Source: Photobacterium toruni (GTDB lineage: Bacteria; Pseudomonadota; Gammaproteobacteria; Enterobacterales; Vibrionaceae). Taken from it: 64,000 nucleotides of DNA. Position 1 is the stretch's first letter. Each line of letters begins with the position of its first letter. The notes under the pieces were generated by a model that was not told where the DNA came from, made no database searches, and was given only the letters and a program-made list of their open reading frames with translations. Position numbers and translations under genes: made by a program. Positions 7,999 through 15,964 of this stretch are shown here, piece after piece. The stretch spans positions 1,054,001 through 1,118,000 of the forward strand of contig NZ_AP024854.1 of NCBI RefSeq assembly GCF_024529955.1, read 5' to 3'.

Positions 7999-9573
7999 AT
8001 GAGTAAACACGATAAATATAGTATAAATAATACGGATTACACTATTGGGCAGGATAATGTTCAAAAGTGGGGATTCGATGTGCACAATGCCGTTTTTGGT
8101 GTGAGTGCTGGACTAATAATCATTTTTTTAGTTGCAATTTTAATCACCGATCCAGCAACAGCAAAAGCAGCATTAGATAGTGTGAAAGGTGCAATTGTTA
8201 ATCAATTCGCTTCTTTATTTATTTGGGCTGGTAATTTCTTCGTTTTCTTTTGTTTGGCATTGATTGTTTCACCATATGGACGTATTCGTCTAGGTGGTAA
8301 AGATGCAGAAGCTGAACATACAACATTATCATGGCTTTCAATGCTATTTGCCGCAGGTATGGGCATTGGCTTAATGTTTTGGAGTGTCGCTGAGCCTGCA
8401 GCTTATTTCACTGGCTGGGGTGGAACTACACCATTAAATGTAACACCAGGAACACCAGAAGCCTTTAAAGTTGCGATGGGTGCAACCATGTATCACTGGG
8501 GTCTGCACCCTTGGGCGATTTATGGTGTTGTTGCATTATCAATGGCATATTTTGCTTATAATAAAGGCCTGCCTCTTTCTATTCGTTCAGTGTTTTATCC
8601 TATTTTGGGTGATCGTACTTGGGGCTGGGCTGGACATATTATTGATATTTTGGCTGTTTTGGCAACACTGTTTGGTTTAGCTACTTCATTAGGCCTAGGC
8701 GCACAACAAGCTGCTAGTGGTATTAACCATGTCTTTGGTACGCATGGCGGCTTAGAGCTACAGATTGGTATTATTATTGTTGTCACTTGTGTCGCTATTT
8801 ATTCTGTAGCAAAAGGCATTGATTCAGGTGTTAAATTACTTAGTAATATTAATATGATGGTTGCTGTTGTCTTATTGATTTTTGTAGGACTTGTTGGCCT
8901 TGCTGTTTCTATTGATACGATTCCAAAGACTGTCATGGGATATGTTGAAAACTTTATTCCATTAAGTAATCCTTATGATCGTGCCGATGAAAAATGGATG
9001 CATGCTTGGACTGTTGTTTACTGGGCATGGTGGATCTCATGGTCACCATTTGTTGGTTCATTTATTGCGCGTATCTCAAAAGGTCGTACTGTTCGTGAAT
9101 TCTTGATTGCGGTATTAATTATTCCAACAGCAGTGACAATTGTTTGGATGTCAGTATTTGGTGGACAGGCTATTCATCAAATTATGGATCATATTGGTAC
9201 ATTAGGAGCTAAAGGTATTACTCAAGTACCGTTAGCGATGTTTGAGATGTACGATGCCTTACCATTTGGTACTATTTTATCATTCATTTCGGTGATTCTA
9301 ATTTTGGTGTTCTTTGTAACATCATCAGATTCGGGTTCATTGGTAATTGATAGCATTACGGCTGGTGGTAAAGTTGATAACCCTGTCGCTCAACGTATTT
9401 TCTGGGCTGCTGTTGAGGGTATTATTGCGATAGCCTTATTATGGGTTGGTGGTACGCAAGCGATTGAAGCATTACAAGCGGGTACCATTTCGACAGCATT
9501 ACCGTTTACGTTTATTTTATTACTTATGTGTGTCAGTTTATTGATGGGCTTTAGAACTGAGCGTAATAAATAA
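7999..9573 (+). CDS. BCCT-family betaine/carnitine/choline transporter
   Basis: A 524-residue inner-membrane protein with about 12 hydrophobic segments. It carries the BCCT signature WAWWISWSPFVGSFIARISKGRT (about residues 350-372, split here as WAWWISWSPFVG and SFIARISKGRT) and GMGIGLMFWSVAEPA, part of the substrate-site region. Family members use sodium or proton gradients to take up glycine betaine, choline or related osmolytes. Marine Vibrionaceae usually carry several paralogues for salt adaptation. The N-terminal tail is short (about 30 residues) and no long C-terminal osmosensing tail is present, since the protein ends soon after the last membrane segment. AGGATG lies just before the ATG. 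The substrate cannot be assigned from sequence. The gene is monocistronic with its own terminator. Confidence 0.9.
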   Translation: MSKHDKYSINNTDYTIGQDNVQKWGFDVHNAVFGVSAGLIIIFLVAILITDPATAKAALDSVKGAIVNQFASLFIWAGNFFVFFCLALIVSPYGRIRLGGKDAEAEHTTLSWLSMLFAAGMGIGLMFWSVAEPAAYFTGWGGTTPLNVTPGTPEAFKVAMGATMYHWGLHPWAIYGVVALSMAYFAYNKGLPLSIRSVFYPILGDRTWGWAGHIIDILAVLATLFGLATSLGLGAQQAASGINHVFGTHGGLELQIGIIIVVTCVAIYSVAKGIDSGVKLLSNINMMVAVVLLIFVGLVGLAVSIDTIPKTVMGYVENFIPLSNPYDRADEKWMHAWTVVYWAWWISWSPFVGSFIARISKGRTVREFLIAVLIIPTAVTIVWMSVFGGQAIHQIMDHIGTLGAKGITQVPLAMFEMYDALPFGTILSFISVILILVFFVTSSDSGSLVIDSITAGGKVDNPVAQRIFWAAVEGIIAIALLWVGGTQAIEALQAGTISTALPFTFILLLMCVSLLMGFRTERNK

Positions 9574-9600
9574 TTTATTCGCTAAGTAAAATAACGTAAT

Positions 9601-9643
9601 AAAAAGCAGCTACCAGAATCAGTTCTGAGTGGCTGCTTTTTTT
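9601..9643 (+). terminator. Rho-independent terminator after the BCCT gene
   Basis: AAAAAGCAGC pairs with GCTGCTTTTT, with an additional partly paired inner segment, followed by a run of seven T. The A run on the other side would also serve the convergent exonuclease gene. Confidence 0.85.
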
Positions 9644-9672
9644 ATGGCGCTAGTTTCTCTACAATAATCGCT

Positions 9673-10422
9673 TTACTCCCAAAGTTGGCCAATGGGGGTC
9701 TCTGGACTAAAGTGATAGGCTATTTGTGCTTGAAGTAACTCAGCTGTTGCTAACGCATCAGTTAAAGCATGATGGGGTTGGTAGGCTGGAAGACCATAAC
9801 GAGAACGACATTTTCCTAGCCGTACTGAACCTGGACGTTTACCTTTTAATTTATTCCACAGCCCACTCACTTGTTGTTGCTGAATGGTTGCTTCAATCGC
9901 TAAAGTATCAACAACAGGAAATTGAATCCCTTCACCTAAGCGAATTTTTAAGGCGCGATCCATAAATTGTCGCTCGATATTTTTATAGTGTACGACTACA
10001 ACTTTTCCTGCTAGTGCGTCTAATACGGCTTCAAGAATACGGCGTAAGTCAGGTGCTTGTTGAACGTCTGAGTGTGTAATGCCATGAATAACGACAGAAT
10101 CTTCTTCAAGTTTTACTTTGGGTTTTACAACCCAATGTTGTGATTGACGGCAATAAATACGATGAATATCAAAGGGGACTAAACCTATACTAACAATATC
10201 ATCGGTTTCTGAATTAAGTCCTGTTGTTTCAAAATCGAGTGCCACAAAAGGTACTGCGCTTAAGGGCGTATCTTCAGAGATAATACCAGCCTGATAATAA
10301 GATTTTATTCGGCTATCTTGTGCTTCTTGCGCTAATATTTTAAAGCGTAAATGCCAGTCAGGTACTGGCATATTACGGGTAAAATGAGCAGAAGCGGATT
10401 GTTTTGATCTATGACGAAACAT
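9673..10422 (-). CDS. DnaQ-like 3'-5' exonuclease (DEDDh family)
   Basis: A 249-residue protein with exonuclease motif I VALDFETTGL (about residues 58-67), motif III HHALTDALATAEL (His-x4-Asp), and the middle GITHSDVQQAP segment typical of DnaQ-fold proteins. Motif II reads VVHYKNIERQFMD, with Glu in place of the usual Asp in the N-x-x-F-D core. I believe this variant recurs in this subfamily, but it may alter metal binding. The protein is probably cytoplasmic. It lies 15 bp downstream of the cNMP/CBS/DUF294 gene and is almost certainly co-transcribed with it, so the nuclease may be controlled by that sensor (inference). Substrate unknown. Confidence 0.8.
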   Translation of the reverse strand: MFRHRSKQSASAHFTRNMPVPDWHLRFKILAQEAQDSRIKSYYQAGIISEDTPLSAVPFVALDFETTGLNSETDDIVSIGLVPFDIHRIYCRQSQHWVVKPKVKLEEDSVVIHGITHSDVQQAPDLRRILEAVLDALAGKVVVVHYKNIERQFMDRALKIRLGEGIQFPVVDTLAIEATIQQQQVSGLWNKLKGKRPGSVRLGKCRSRYGLPAYQPHHALTDALATAELLQAQIAYHFSPETPIGQLWE

Positions 10423-10437
10423 TAACTGCTCTTTTTA

Positions 10438-12315
10438 TTATCTTGCTGACTGATAGCGAAACTTAACAAAGTTTTGTGCTTTACTTAATATTTGAAACGC
10501 ATCTTTAAGATTTCGGCGTTCAAAATCAGACATATTTTCAGGTTCGATACTATTGTCGGGTTCTATACCTGCTTCAATATCGAGTGCTTGATGTCGAATA
10601 CGAACTAATGAAATATATTCCATGGCATCACGTAAATCTTGTGCTCGACCTGGTGGAAGAATGCCACTATCTATAATGTCATCAAGACGTTCGAGGGAAT
10701 TTTGTGATCGTGAGCCAACGGCAAGGGCATGTACGCGAATTAAATCAGCTAATGGCGCTGTTCCGCGACGTTTAAGATTAATCGAGTTATTATGTCGACC
10801 ATCTTTTTCCATGACAAAATCTTTGAAAAAGCCTAATGGTGGAGTGCGATTTAAGGCGTTACGTGCAAGGCAAGCTAAGAACCGAGGGCTGTTACGTGCT
10901 CGACGGACGATAAAACCGTTAAGTTGTTTAGCCCATTTTGTTTTACCCCAGACACCACCAAGATCAAAGAATATTGAACTGTTAAGTAATGCGATAGGCT
11001 TTGGATTATCTATCCAGTCAGCAAAACAATTTTCCCATTGCTGACGGGTTTTTCGCCATTCTGGATTTGTTGCCATTATATCGCCTGTACAATAGGTATA
11101 GCCGCATTCAGCTAATCCATCACAGACAAATTTAGATAACTGTTCAAAATAAGCATTATGTTTTTCATAATTAAAATTGTTATCAAGAATAATAGCGTTA
11201 TCTTGATCTGTCACGATCAGTTGCTCGTCACGCGCCATTGAACCTAGTGCAAGAAAACAATAAGGTACGGGTGGTGGGCCATATTTTTCTTCTGCAAGTT
11301 CAAGTAGACGTTGTTTAAAGCTACGCCCGATTTCAGCCATCGCACTGCCTATCATATGCGAGTTAGCATCTTCATTAACCATTCGTACAAAACAGTCTTT
11401 AACTTGCGCTGATAGTACGGTTAATTCTTCTACTGATTGTTGTTGATAGATACTGCTTACAAGTAATAAACTATTTTGAGATTCATAGCGGACAATATCG
11501 GAGACGCTAATAATGCCTACTGGATGCTTATTCCGCATAACAGGAAGATGATGAATATTAGATCGTAGCATGGTGAGCATGGCTTCAAACACATAGGCAT
11601 TATGATCGAGTGTGATTGGATCTGCTGACATAACGGTAGATACGGGTTCTGCCGTTGAAACACCGAGTGCTAAAACGCGGGTACACAAATCACGATCAGT
11701 AATAATACCAACAATTAAATCATTATCATCGTCATCGTCAGTGATATTCTCATCACAGATAAGTAGTGCTGAAATACCTTCATCTGCCATCGTTTGAGCT
11801 GCTACTTGAATTGTTGCATTTTGATCAAGGATCACTGCGTCTCGTGTTAATAAGGTACGCACTTTTGAGGTTGTTAGATCGTTTTCATCATTTTGGCGTG
11901 ATACAGCATGACGTAAACGAGAACCATCATCAACTTCAACGAAGTCAGCAAAACTATCGTAGTCATCACAGAGTTTGGTAAAGAGATTGCCTGGAATACA
12001 ATAGAGTAGGGTATCTTCCAAGGCTTTTGCAGGCATTCTGACACGATTATTCATTAATAATCCCATCTGCCCAAAAATATCACCTTCATCTAAACGATTG
12101 TATAATTCTCCTTTTCGACGATAAACTTCAACTGCACCACTGCGAATAAGAAATAAATCATTAATGCTATCACCTAAGTTTAAAATCATGCTGTTTGCAC
12201 GGTGGTAGGCGACTTCGATTTCGATAGCTAATTCGTTCAGTTGTTCTTCTGGTAATAAATCGAAAGGAGGGTATTGACTGATGAAATTTAGTATTTCTGT
12301 TTGTTCTGCTTCCAT
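10438..12315 (-). CDS. cNMP-binding / CBS-pair / DUF294 nucleotidyltransferase-like signalling protein
   Basis: A 625-residue cytoplasmic multidomain protein. Residues about 10-130 form a cyclic-nucleotide-binding domain (RSGAVEVYRR, EGDIFGQMGLLM). Residues about 150-285 form two CBS motifs (DEGISALLICDE, GIITDRDLCTRVLALG, HHLPVMRNKHPVGIISVSDI). Residues about 300-440 are a DUF294 nucleotidyltransferase-like domain with LGSMARDEQLIVTDQDNAII, matching the G-S-x4-E-Q-x4-D-Q-D-N signature seen also in GlnD/GlnE-like enzymes. The C-terminus is DUF294_C (RRNLKDAFQILSKAQNFVKF). Whether it transfers nucleotides, and onto what, is unknown. It heads a two-gene operon with a DEDDh exonuclease. In other Vibrionaceae I recall this pair near acetate permease genes; here it is not. 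Confidence 0.88.
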   Translation of the reverse strand: MEAEQTEILNFISQYPPFDLLPEEQLNELAIEIEVAYHRANSMILNLGDSINDLFLIRSGAVEVYRRKGELYNRLDEGDIFGQMGLLMNNRVRMPAKALEDTLLYCIPGNLFTKLCDDYDSFADFVEVDDGSRLRHAVSRQNDENDLTTSKVRTLLTRDAVILDQNATIQVAAQTMADEGISALLICDENITDDDDDNDLIVGIITDRDLCTRVLALGVSTAEPVSTVMSADPITLDHNAYVFEAMLTMLRSNIHHLPVMRNKHPVGIISVSDIVRYESQNSLLLVSSIYQQQSVEELTVLSAQVKDCFVRMVNEDANSHMIGSAMAEIGRSFKQRLLELAEEKYGPPPVPYCFLALGSMARDEQLIVTDQDNAIILDNNFNYEKHNAYFEQLSKFVCDGLAECGYTYCTGDIMATNPEWRKTRQQWENCFADWIDNPKPIALLNSSIFFDLGGVWGKTKWAKQLNGFIVRRARNSPRFLACLARNALNRTPPLGFFKDFVMEKDGRHNNSINLKRRGTAPLADLIRVHALAVGSRSQNSLERLDDIIDSGILPPGRAQDLRDAMEYISLVRIRHQALDIEAGIEPDNSIEPENMSDFERRNLKDAFQILSKAQNFVKFRYQSAR

Positions 12316-12780
12316 ATCTCAATCCATATCAATAAAAAATAGGAGCAAGGCTCCGCAGATAATCATTAGAGAGCGACAGATCTTACGTAGTTTAAAATAG
12401 TCTGTCACTGTTAGAATTGTAACCTATGCCAGTATGGAAATCATATATTGTTAGGTTTGATGATTACAGATGTAACTGTTAATAATAATATTTATGGTTG
12501 CTCAATATTGGTGAATATTTGATTACTTCTAAATAAGTGTAGAAGATTAATTTCAGGAAAAGAGACAGTGGATATACACTTTAATGAATAGCAGGAAATA
12601 GTGTCAAAATATCAAGGTGTAGGGATGTGTTATTATTGTTTAATAAACACTATTATCATCTGAAAAAAAGTTAAATCTAGAATATTGTAAAGATAATGAT
12701 AATAAAAAATGTATTACGCTTTAATGAGTTAGTTTTAATATGTTTATTGTTATCTACCGCTATTTATAGCGAGGAACGAT
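12316..12780. other. Intergenic region between divergent DUF294 and kinase genes
   Basis: About 465 bp, AT-rich. No ORF, RNA gene or clear operator is seen. The segment just before the kinase gene has the RBS GAGGAA at 12771-12776. Confidence 0.5.
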
Positions 12781-13704
12781 ATGAAGATTGTTTTTTTTGG
12801 GGAAGCATTAGTTGAGCTTAACCATTCACCTCGGCATCAAACATACGGTGGTAATGTTGTTAATCGCGCTTTATATCTCGCACGATTAGGTGGATCGCGT
12901 GCAATTAATGTGAGTTATGCTACCTGTATTGGTATTGAAAAAACATCAATGAAGATGTTGCAGTGTTGGCAACAAGAAAATATCGACACAAGTTTAGTGA
13001 AATGTTTAGCGACTAAATACCCTAATCTATGTTTTATCGAAACTGATAATCATGGTCAATGCCATTATCATTATTGGAATAAAGATAATGCAATGCGATA
13101 TTATTTTTCTTATGGTCCAGCTTTATTACATCATGCGGTAACTAATAATGATTATGATGCTATCTACATTAGTGGTGGTAGTGTTGCAGCATTAACTGAT
13201 GATGATAAAACTTTGTTATTGAGTTTACTTGATATACATAAGAAAAAAGGAGGCAAAGTTTATTTAGACAATAGCTTTCGTGCTGATCTTTGGTCAACAA
13301 GGCAAGCACAATATTGGTATGGGAAAATATTTCCTTATGTTGATATTGCTTTTATTGATTTAAATGACGAAATGAGAATTTGGGGAAGCTCTCGCTATTT
13401 AACTCAACGCTATATTCAATGGGGATGCCGTGAGGTTGTTTTTAAGCAAGCCAATAATGCCGAATGTACCGTGTGTAGTTTAGTTATTCGTTCTGATACG
13501 TTATTACGAGTAGCAAGTATTAAATTGGCAGTAAAAGATGGTGATCAGATAGTAGATAATGCATTTGTTGCTGGTTATCTTGCCGCTAGAATTAATCGAC
13601 AAACGATTTCACAATCATTATTACTGGCACAAACACTGAGTCATAGAGTAACAACCTGTTCAGATGCGATTATTCCTTCTGATTCAATGCGAGACATAAT
13701 GTAG
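12781..13704 (+). CDS. PfkB-family sugar kinase-like protein with altered active-site motif
   Basis: A 307-residue protein resembling 2-keto-3-deoxygluconate/fructokinase-type ribokinases. The N-terminal FGEALVELNHSP and YGGNVVNRALYLARLGG segments match the PfkB substrate-binding region (GG-N-x-x-N-x-A). The C-terminal GYLAARINRQTI followed by AIIPSDSM resembles the end of KDG kinases. However, the catalytic D-T-x-G-A-G-D-x-F loop reads KDGDQIVDNAF: the Gly-Ala-Gly anion hole is lost and one residue appears added, though an Asp remains. The frame is intact over full length, so this is a divergent or inactive paralogue rather than a simple pseudogene. GAGGAA lies just before the ATG. The tRNA operon follows. 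Confidence 0.65.
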   Translation: MKIVFFGEALVELNHSPRHQTYGGNVVNRALYLARLGGSRAINVSYATCIGIEKTSMKMLQCWQQENIDTSLVKCLATKYPNLCFIETDNHGQCHYHYWNKDNAMRYYFSYGPALLHHAVTNNDYDAIYISGGSVAALTDDDKTLLLSLLDIHKKKGGKVYLDNSFRADLWSTRQAQYWYGKIFPYVDIAFIDLNDEMRIWGSSRYLTQRYIQWGCREVVFKQANNAECTVCSLVIRSDTLLRVASIKLAVKDGDQIVDNAFVAGYLAARINRQTISQSLLLAQTLSHRVTTCSDAIIPSDSMRDIM

Positions 13705-13791
13705 AATAAGAAACCTGACGTATAATATATGATCGGAACAGCTTGTTTTGTATGTATAATAACCAAACGATCGTAAAATTAAAATTTGCTG

Positions 13792-13819
13792 TTGACTCAT
13801 CTGCAGTAATCAGTAGAAT
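13792..13819 (+). promoter_or_regulatory. Promoter of the tRNA Cys-Gly-Leu-Leu operon
   Basis: TTGACT (13792-13797), a 16-bp spacer and TAGAAT (13814-13819) are followed by the GC-rich discriminator GCACCCC. Such discriminators are typical of stable-RNA promoters under stringent control. The first tRNA begins 46 bp after the -10 box. Confidence 0.75.
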
Positions 13820-13865
13820 GCACCCCATACCGCGAGACAACAATATCTCATCGGTTAGGGAATAT

Positions 13866-13939
13866 GGCGCGTTGGCAGAGTGGCTATGCAGCGGATTGCA
13901 AATCCGTGTACCTCGGTTCGACTCCGGGACGCGCCTCCA
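13866..13939 (+). tRNA. tRNA-Cys (GCA)
   Basis: 74 nt. The acceptor arm GGCGCGT pairs with ACGCGCC, the discriminator is T, and CCA is encoded. The anticodon loop is TTGCAAA, giving anticodon GCA. The T-loop GGTTCGACTCC is normal. First gene of a four-tRNA operon. Confidence 0.95.
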
Positions 13940-13950
13940 TACTTCCTCTT

Positions 13951-14026
13951 GCGACACTAGCTCAGCTGGTAGAGCGCAACCTTGCCAAGGTTGAGGTCAC
14001 GAGTTCGAACCTCGTGTGTCGCTCCA
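13951..14026 (+). tRNA. tRNA-Gly (GCC)
   Basis: 76 nt, 11 bp after tRNA-Cys. Acceptor GCGACAC pairs with GTGTCGC, CCA is encoded, and the anticodon loop TTGCCAA gives GCC. D-arm (AGCTCAGCTGGTAGAGC) and T-arm (GAGTTCGAACCTC) are canonical. Confidence 0.95.
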
Positions 14027-14090
14027 AATTAAAAGATATGGCTTTAGCGGTATCTATAGATGGTGTCTTACCCATCGCATTAAATTGCGT

Positions 14091-14177
14091 GCCCTGGTGG
14101 TGGAATTGGTAGACACAAGGGATTTAAAATCCCTCGGCGTTCGCGCTGTGCCGGTTCAAGTCCGGCCCGGGGCACCA
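14091..14177 (+). tRNA. tRNA-Leu (TAA), copy 1
   Basis: 87 nt, class II tRNA with a long variable arm (CGGCGTTCGCGCTG) and an encoded CCA. The anticodon loop TTTAAAA gives TAA. Close in sequence to E. coli leuZ. Acceptor GCCCTGG pairs with CCGGGGC with one G-T wobble. Confidence 0.95.
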
Positions 14178-14284
14178 TCTCTTCTTTTACATGAGTAATT
14201 GAAGTATATATTATACAGAATTAAAAGATATGGCTTGTTAGCGATGTCTACAGATGGTGTCTTACCCATCGCATTGAATTGCGT

Positions 14285-14371
14285 GCCCTGGTGGTGGAAT
14301 TGGTAGACACAAGGGATTTAAAATCCCTCGGCGTTCGCGCTGTGCCGGTTCAAGTCCGGCCCGGGGCACCA
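14285..14371 (+). tRNA. tRNA-Leu (TAA), copy 2
   Basis: 87 nt and, by eye, identical to copy 1 over the whole tRNA. The preceding leader is also a near copy of that before copy 1, so this is a tandem duplication. An intrinsic terminator follows within 10 bp. Confidence 0.95.
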
Positions 14372-14377
14372 TCTTTT

Positions 14378-14408
14378 AAAAAAGCTCATCATTCGATGAG
14401 CTTTTTTT
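14378..14408 (+). terminator. Terminator of the tRNA operon
   Basis: A 13-bp perfect stem of AAAAAAGCTCATC with GATGAGCTTTTTT around the loop ATTC, ending in a T run. Confidence 0.9.
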
Positions 14409-14475
14409 TCGCCTGTGATTTATTACATTTATAATTAAAATAGTTTTAAGGTGATAAATAATAGCGTGGAGTGAT

Positions 14476-14655
14476 TTATTTTTTATCATTATTTAAACGA
14501 ATAATGCAGTTTTGGGTAAACTCAACTGCTTCATTTGCACTCCATTCTCCTTTGGCTTTTTCTTTTAGTTGCTGGCACCATTTTTCGCTACCTACTGTTG
14601 GCGTACATGCAGATAATAAAAATAGAGTACTTATAAAAATTAAAAATATTTTCAT
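14476..14655 (-). CDS. Small DUF3012-type lipoprotein
   Basis: A 59-residue gene read on the minus strand from the ATG at 14655, with AGGA about 7 bp upstream. It has a lipoprotein signal (MKIFLIFISTLFLLSAC; lipobox LSAC, Cys17). The mature part contains KWCQQLKEKAKGEWSANEAV and then FTQNC, giving two further cysteines that could form a disulfide. This is the DUF3012 pattern found in Vibrionaceae. The function is unknown; it is probably anchored in the outer membrane facing the periplasm. The overlapping plus-strand ORF at 14471-14683 has no RBS and no recognisable features. The tRNA-operon terminator next to its 3' end may also end this gene. Confidence 0.85.
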   Translation of the reverse strand: MKIFLIFISTLFLLSACTPTVGSEKWCQQLKEKAKGEWSANEAVEFTQNCIIRLNNDKK

Positions 14656-14801
14656 GGGTATCCTGTTTGTGGGTGGTATTTAATTTATTAACTATTTAAT
14701 TCTACACTAAGTAAGATATAACGACATTGCACCTATCATATTGAGGTTTACTAAAGAGCTAGTAATCTAATGTATTTCTTACCATAAGAAGCAAAATTAT
14801 A

Positions 14802-15053
14802 ATGGCTAAGCCTAATAAAAAAGGTCCAGTTAAAACGGTTGATGTATTGTGCTGTCGTTGTAAAACGTTACTGTTCAAATATCGTAAAGGTGGGAAAGGA
14901 GCATTAGTAAAATGCTTCAAAGAGAGAATAAGTAAAGATTTTACGCAACAAGCATGTATTTGTCCTGAATGTCAGGCAGTGTTTGCTCGTGAAACATTGG
15001 TCAGAGGTACACCAGCATATAAAATTATTGGTGGTAAAGCGGTTGCAAAGTAA
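14802..15053 (+). CDS. Small zinc-ribbon-like protein, function unknown
   Basis: An 83-residue basic protein. An N-terminal CCRCKTLLFKYRKGG and a C-terminal CICPECQAVFARE each carry a Cys-x2-Cys knuckle, consistent with one zinc ribbon (about residues 17-62). The first knuckle faintly recalls the Mu Com zinc finger (Cys-x2-Cys-LLFK), but the likeness is short and no phage context is present. AGAAGC lies upstream of the ATG at a plausible distance. Downstream is a stem-loop. Nucleic-acid binding is a reasonable guess from the charge and fold, but nothing more can be said. Confidence 0.6.
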   Translation: MAKPNKKGPVKTVDVLCCRCKTLLFKYRKGGKGALVKCFKERISKDFTQQACICPECQAVFARETLVRGTPAYKIIGGKAVAK

Positions 15054-15067
15054 ATGGTGATGTCATT

Positions 15068-15095
15068 AAACAGCCATCTAAATAGTGGCTGTTTA
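15068..15095. terminator. Hairpin between convergent genes
   Basis: AAACAGCCA pairs with TGGCTGTTT around the loop TCTAAATAG. The T tract after it is weak (AATTAGTTTT), so termination efficiency is uncertain. Confidence 0.55.
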
Positions 15096-15112
15096 ATTAG
15101 TTTTAGCGAAGG

Positions 15113-15964
15113 TTATTTAATTAATATAGGGCTAGGACAGCTAATTTGTTTACTCATTAATACTGCCTTTAAATCTAATAATTTCCGTTTATAGGTTGCA
15201 CGTACGAGTTGATAATCAATTGAAGGTGCAAACCATAATGAAAGCTGGCGATCCTTTTTCTTTACTTGGTCGACACGAATTGTTTTTAGATTACCAAAAT
15301 TAGTAGCGATTGTTTCTTCCCCTATAACTTTAAAATAATAATGGCTAATGTCATCACTATTTTGCAAAATAAAATCAAAATTCTTTTTACCTTGCATTAT
15401 GTCTAATCGCATTTGTGTGCCGATGGTATCTCCATCAAGTATTGGTAATGAAGTTTCACTAAATTGATGTGATTTACCGTCTTCAATTACCGTTGATTTG
15501 GCGCCGTTATTGGTAAAAGAAGCAGAAACTTTACCCGTCATTAAGCCTTTTATTGTACGTTCAAAAGAGTCAGTTACAAAACTTTGACGTTGTGATGACC
15601 AGTGAAGTTTTGAGTGCTGATTTAATTTTGCTTTAGTAATTAATACATTAACTATGCTTTTAGTATAAATGTTTGCTTGGGTTCCATCCCAAACAATATT
15701 TCGTTGATAATTACCAATATCATGCCCTTCAAAAAAAATCTTATAGTTCAATGTCTTATTACATTGATTATTTTTATTTGGTAATAATTGAGTAGACATT
15801 GTTTTTATGGTTGTAGGCGTTTTATTTATTTGAGTTGGGACACTACCTAAGAGGGGCGGTGGTACTAATGTGTTAGCGCTAGCATTGATGGTAGCACTGA
15901 AAAAACTGATGAGAGAAAAAGTAATAATAGGTAATAAACGCACAAACACTCCTAGAAAAATCAC
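15113..15964 (-). CDS. Exported DUF3108/DUF6134-like protein
   Basis: A 283-residue protein with an N-terminal hydrophobic stretch (IFLGVFVRLLPIITFSLISF, residues 2-21) and an Ala-rich cleavage region near residues 26-31. The mature part looks all-beta, with repeated aromatic strands (LNYKIFFEGHDIGNYQRNIV, KLHWSSQRQSFVTDSFERTI). This fits a periplasmic lipid-binding-like barrel such as DUF3108/DUF6134 proteins. A C-terminal LWFAPSIDYQLVRATYKRK is also typical: the substrate-independent motif that closes such barrels. No catalytic residues are recognised. It is transcribed alone, convergent with the zinc-ribbon gene. Confidence 0.6.
   Translation of the reverse strand: MIFLGVFVRLLPIITFSLISFFSATINASANTLVPPPLLGSVPTQINKTPTTIKTMSTQLLPNKNNQCNKTLNYKIFFEGHDIGNYQRNIVWDGTQANIYTKSIVNVLITKAKLNQHSKLHWSSQRQSFVTDSFERTIKGLMTGKVSASFTNNGAKSTVIEDGKSHQFSETSLPILDGDTIGTQMRLDIMQGKKNFDFILQNSDDISHYYFKVIGEETIATNFGNLKTIRVDQVKKKDRQLSLWFAPSIDYQLVRATYKRKLLDLKAVLMSKQISCPSPILIK

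Larger units (their letters stand above)
14027..14371 (+). repeat. Tandem duplication of tRNA-Leu with its leader
   Basis: The block starting ATTAAAAGATATGGCTT occurs near 14028 and again near 14220 (period about 194 bp). Each copy carries a TGGTGTCTTACCCATCGCAT segment and then a complete tRNA-Leu. The leaders differ at only a few bases, while the tRNAs are the same. Confidence 0.9.

Noticed and set aside
10622-11044. 140-codon plus-strand ORF inside the DUF294 gene
   Set aside because: Arg/Ser-rich antisense shadow of a clear multidomain protein; no RBS or motifs.
12781-13704. Calling the PfkB-like gene a pseudogene
   Set aside because: The frame is complete with a good RBS and normal length; only the catalytic loop is altered, which fits divergence as well as decay.
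13670-14198. Short ORFs on both strands over the tRNA operon
   Set aside because: They run through well-formed tRNA genes and have no RBS or homology.
14471-14683. 70-codon plus-strand ORF
   Set aside because: Antisense to the DUF3012 lipoprotein gene, with no RBS and low-quality composition.
14802-15053. Assigning the small zinc-ribbon protein as a Mu Com homologue and reading the area as prophage
   Set aside because: Similarity is limited to a short Cys motif, and no phage genes, integrase or attachment sites are nearby.
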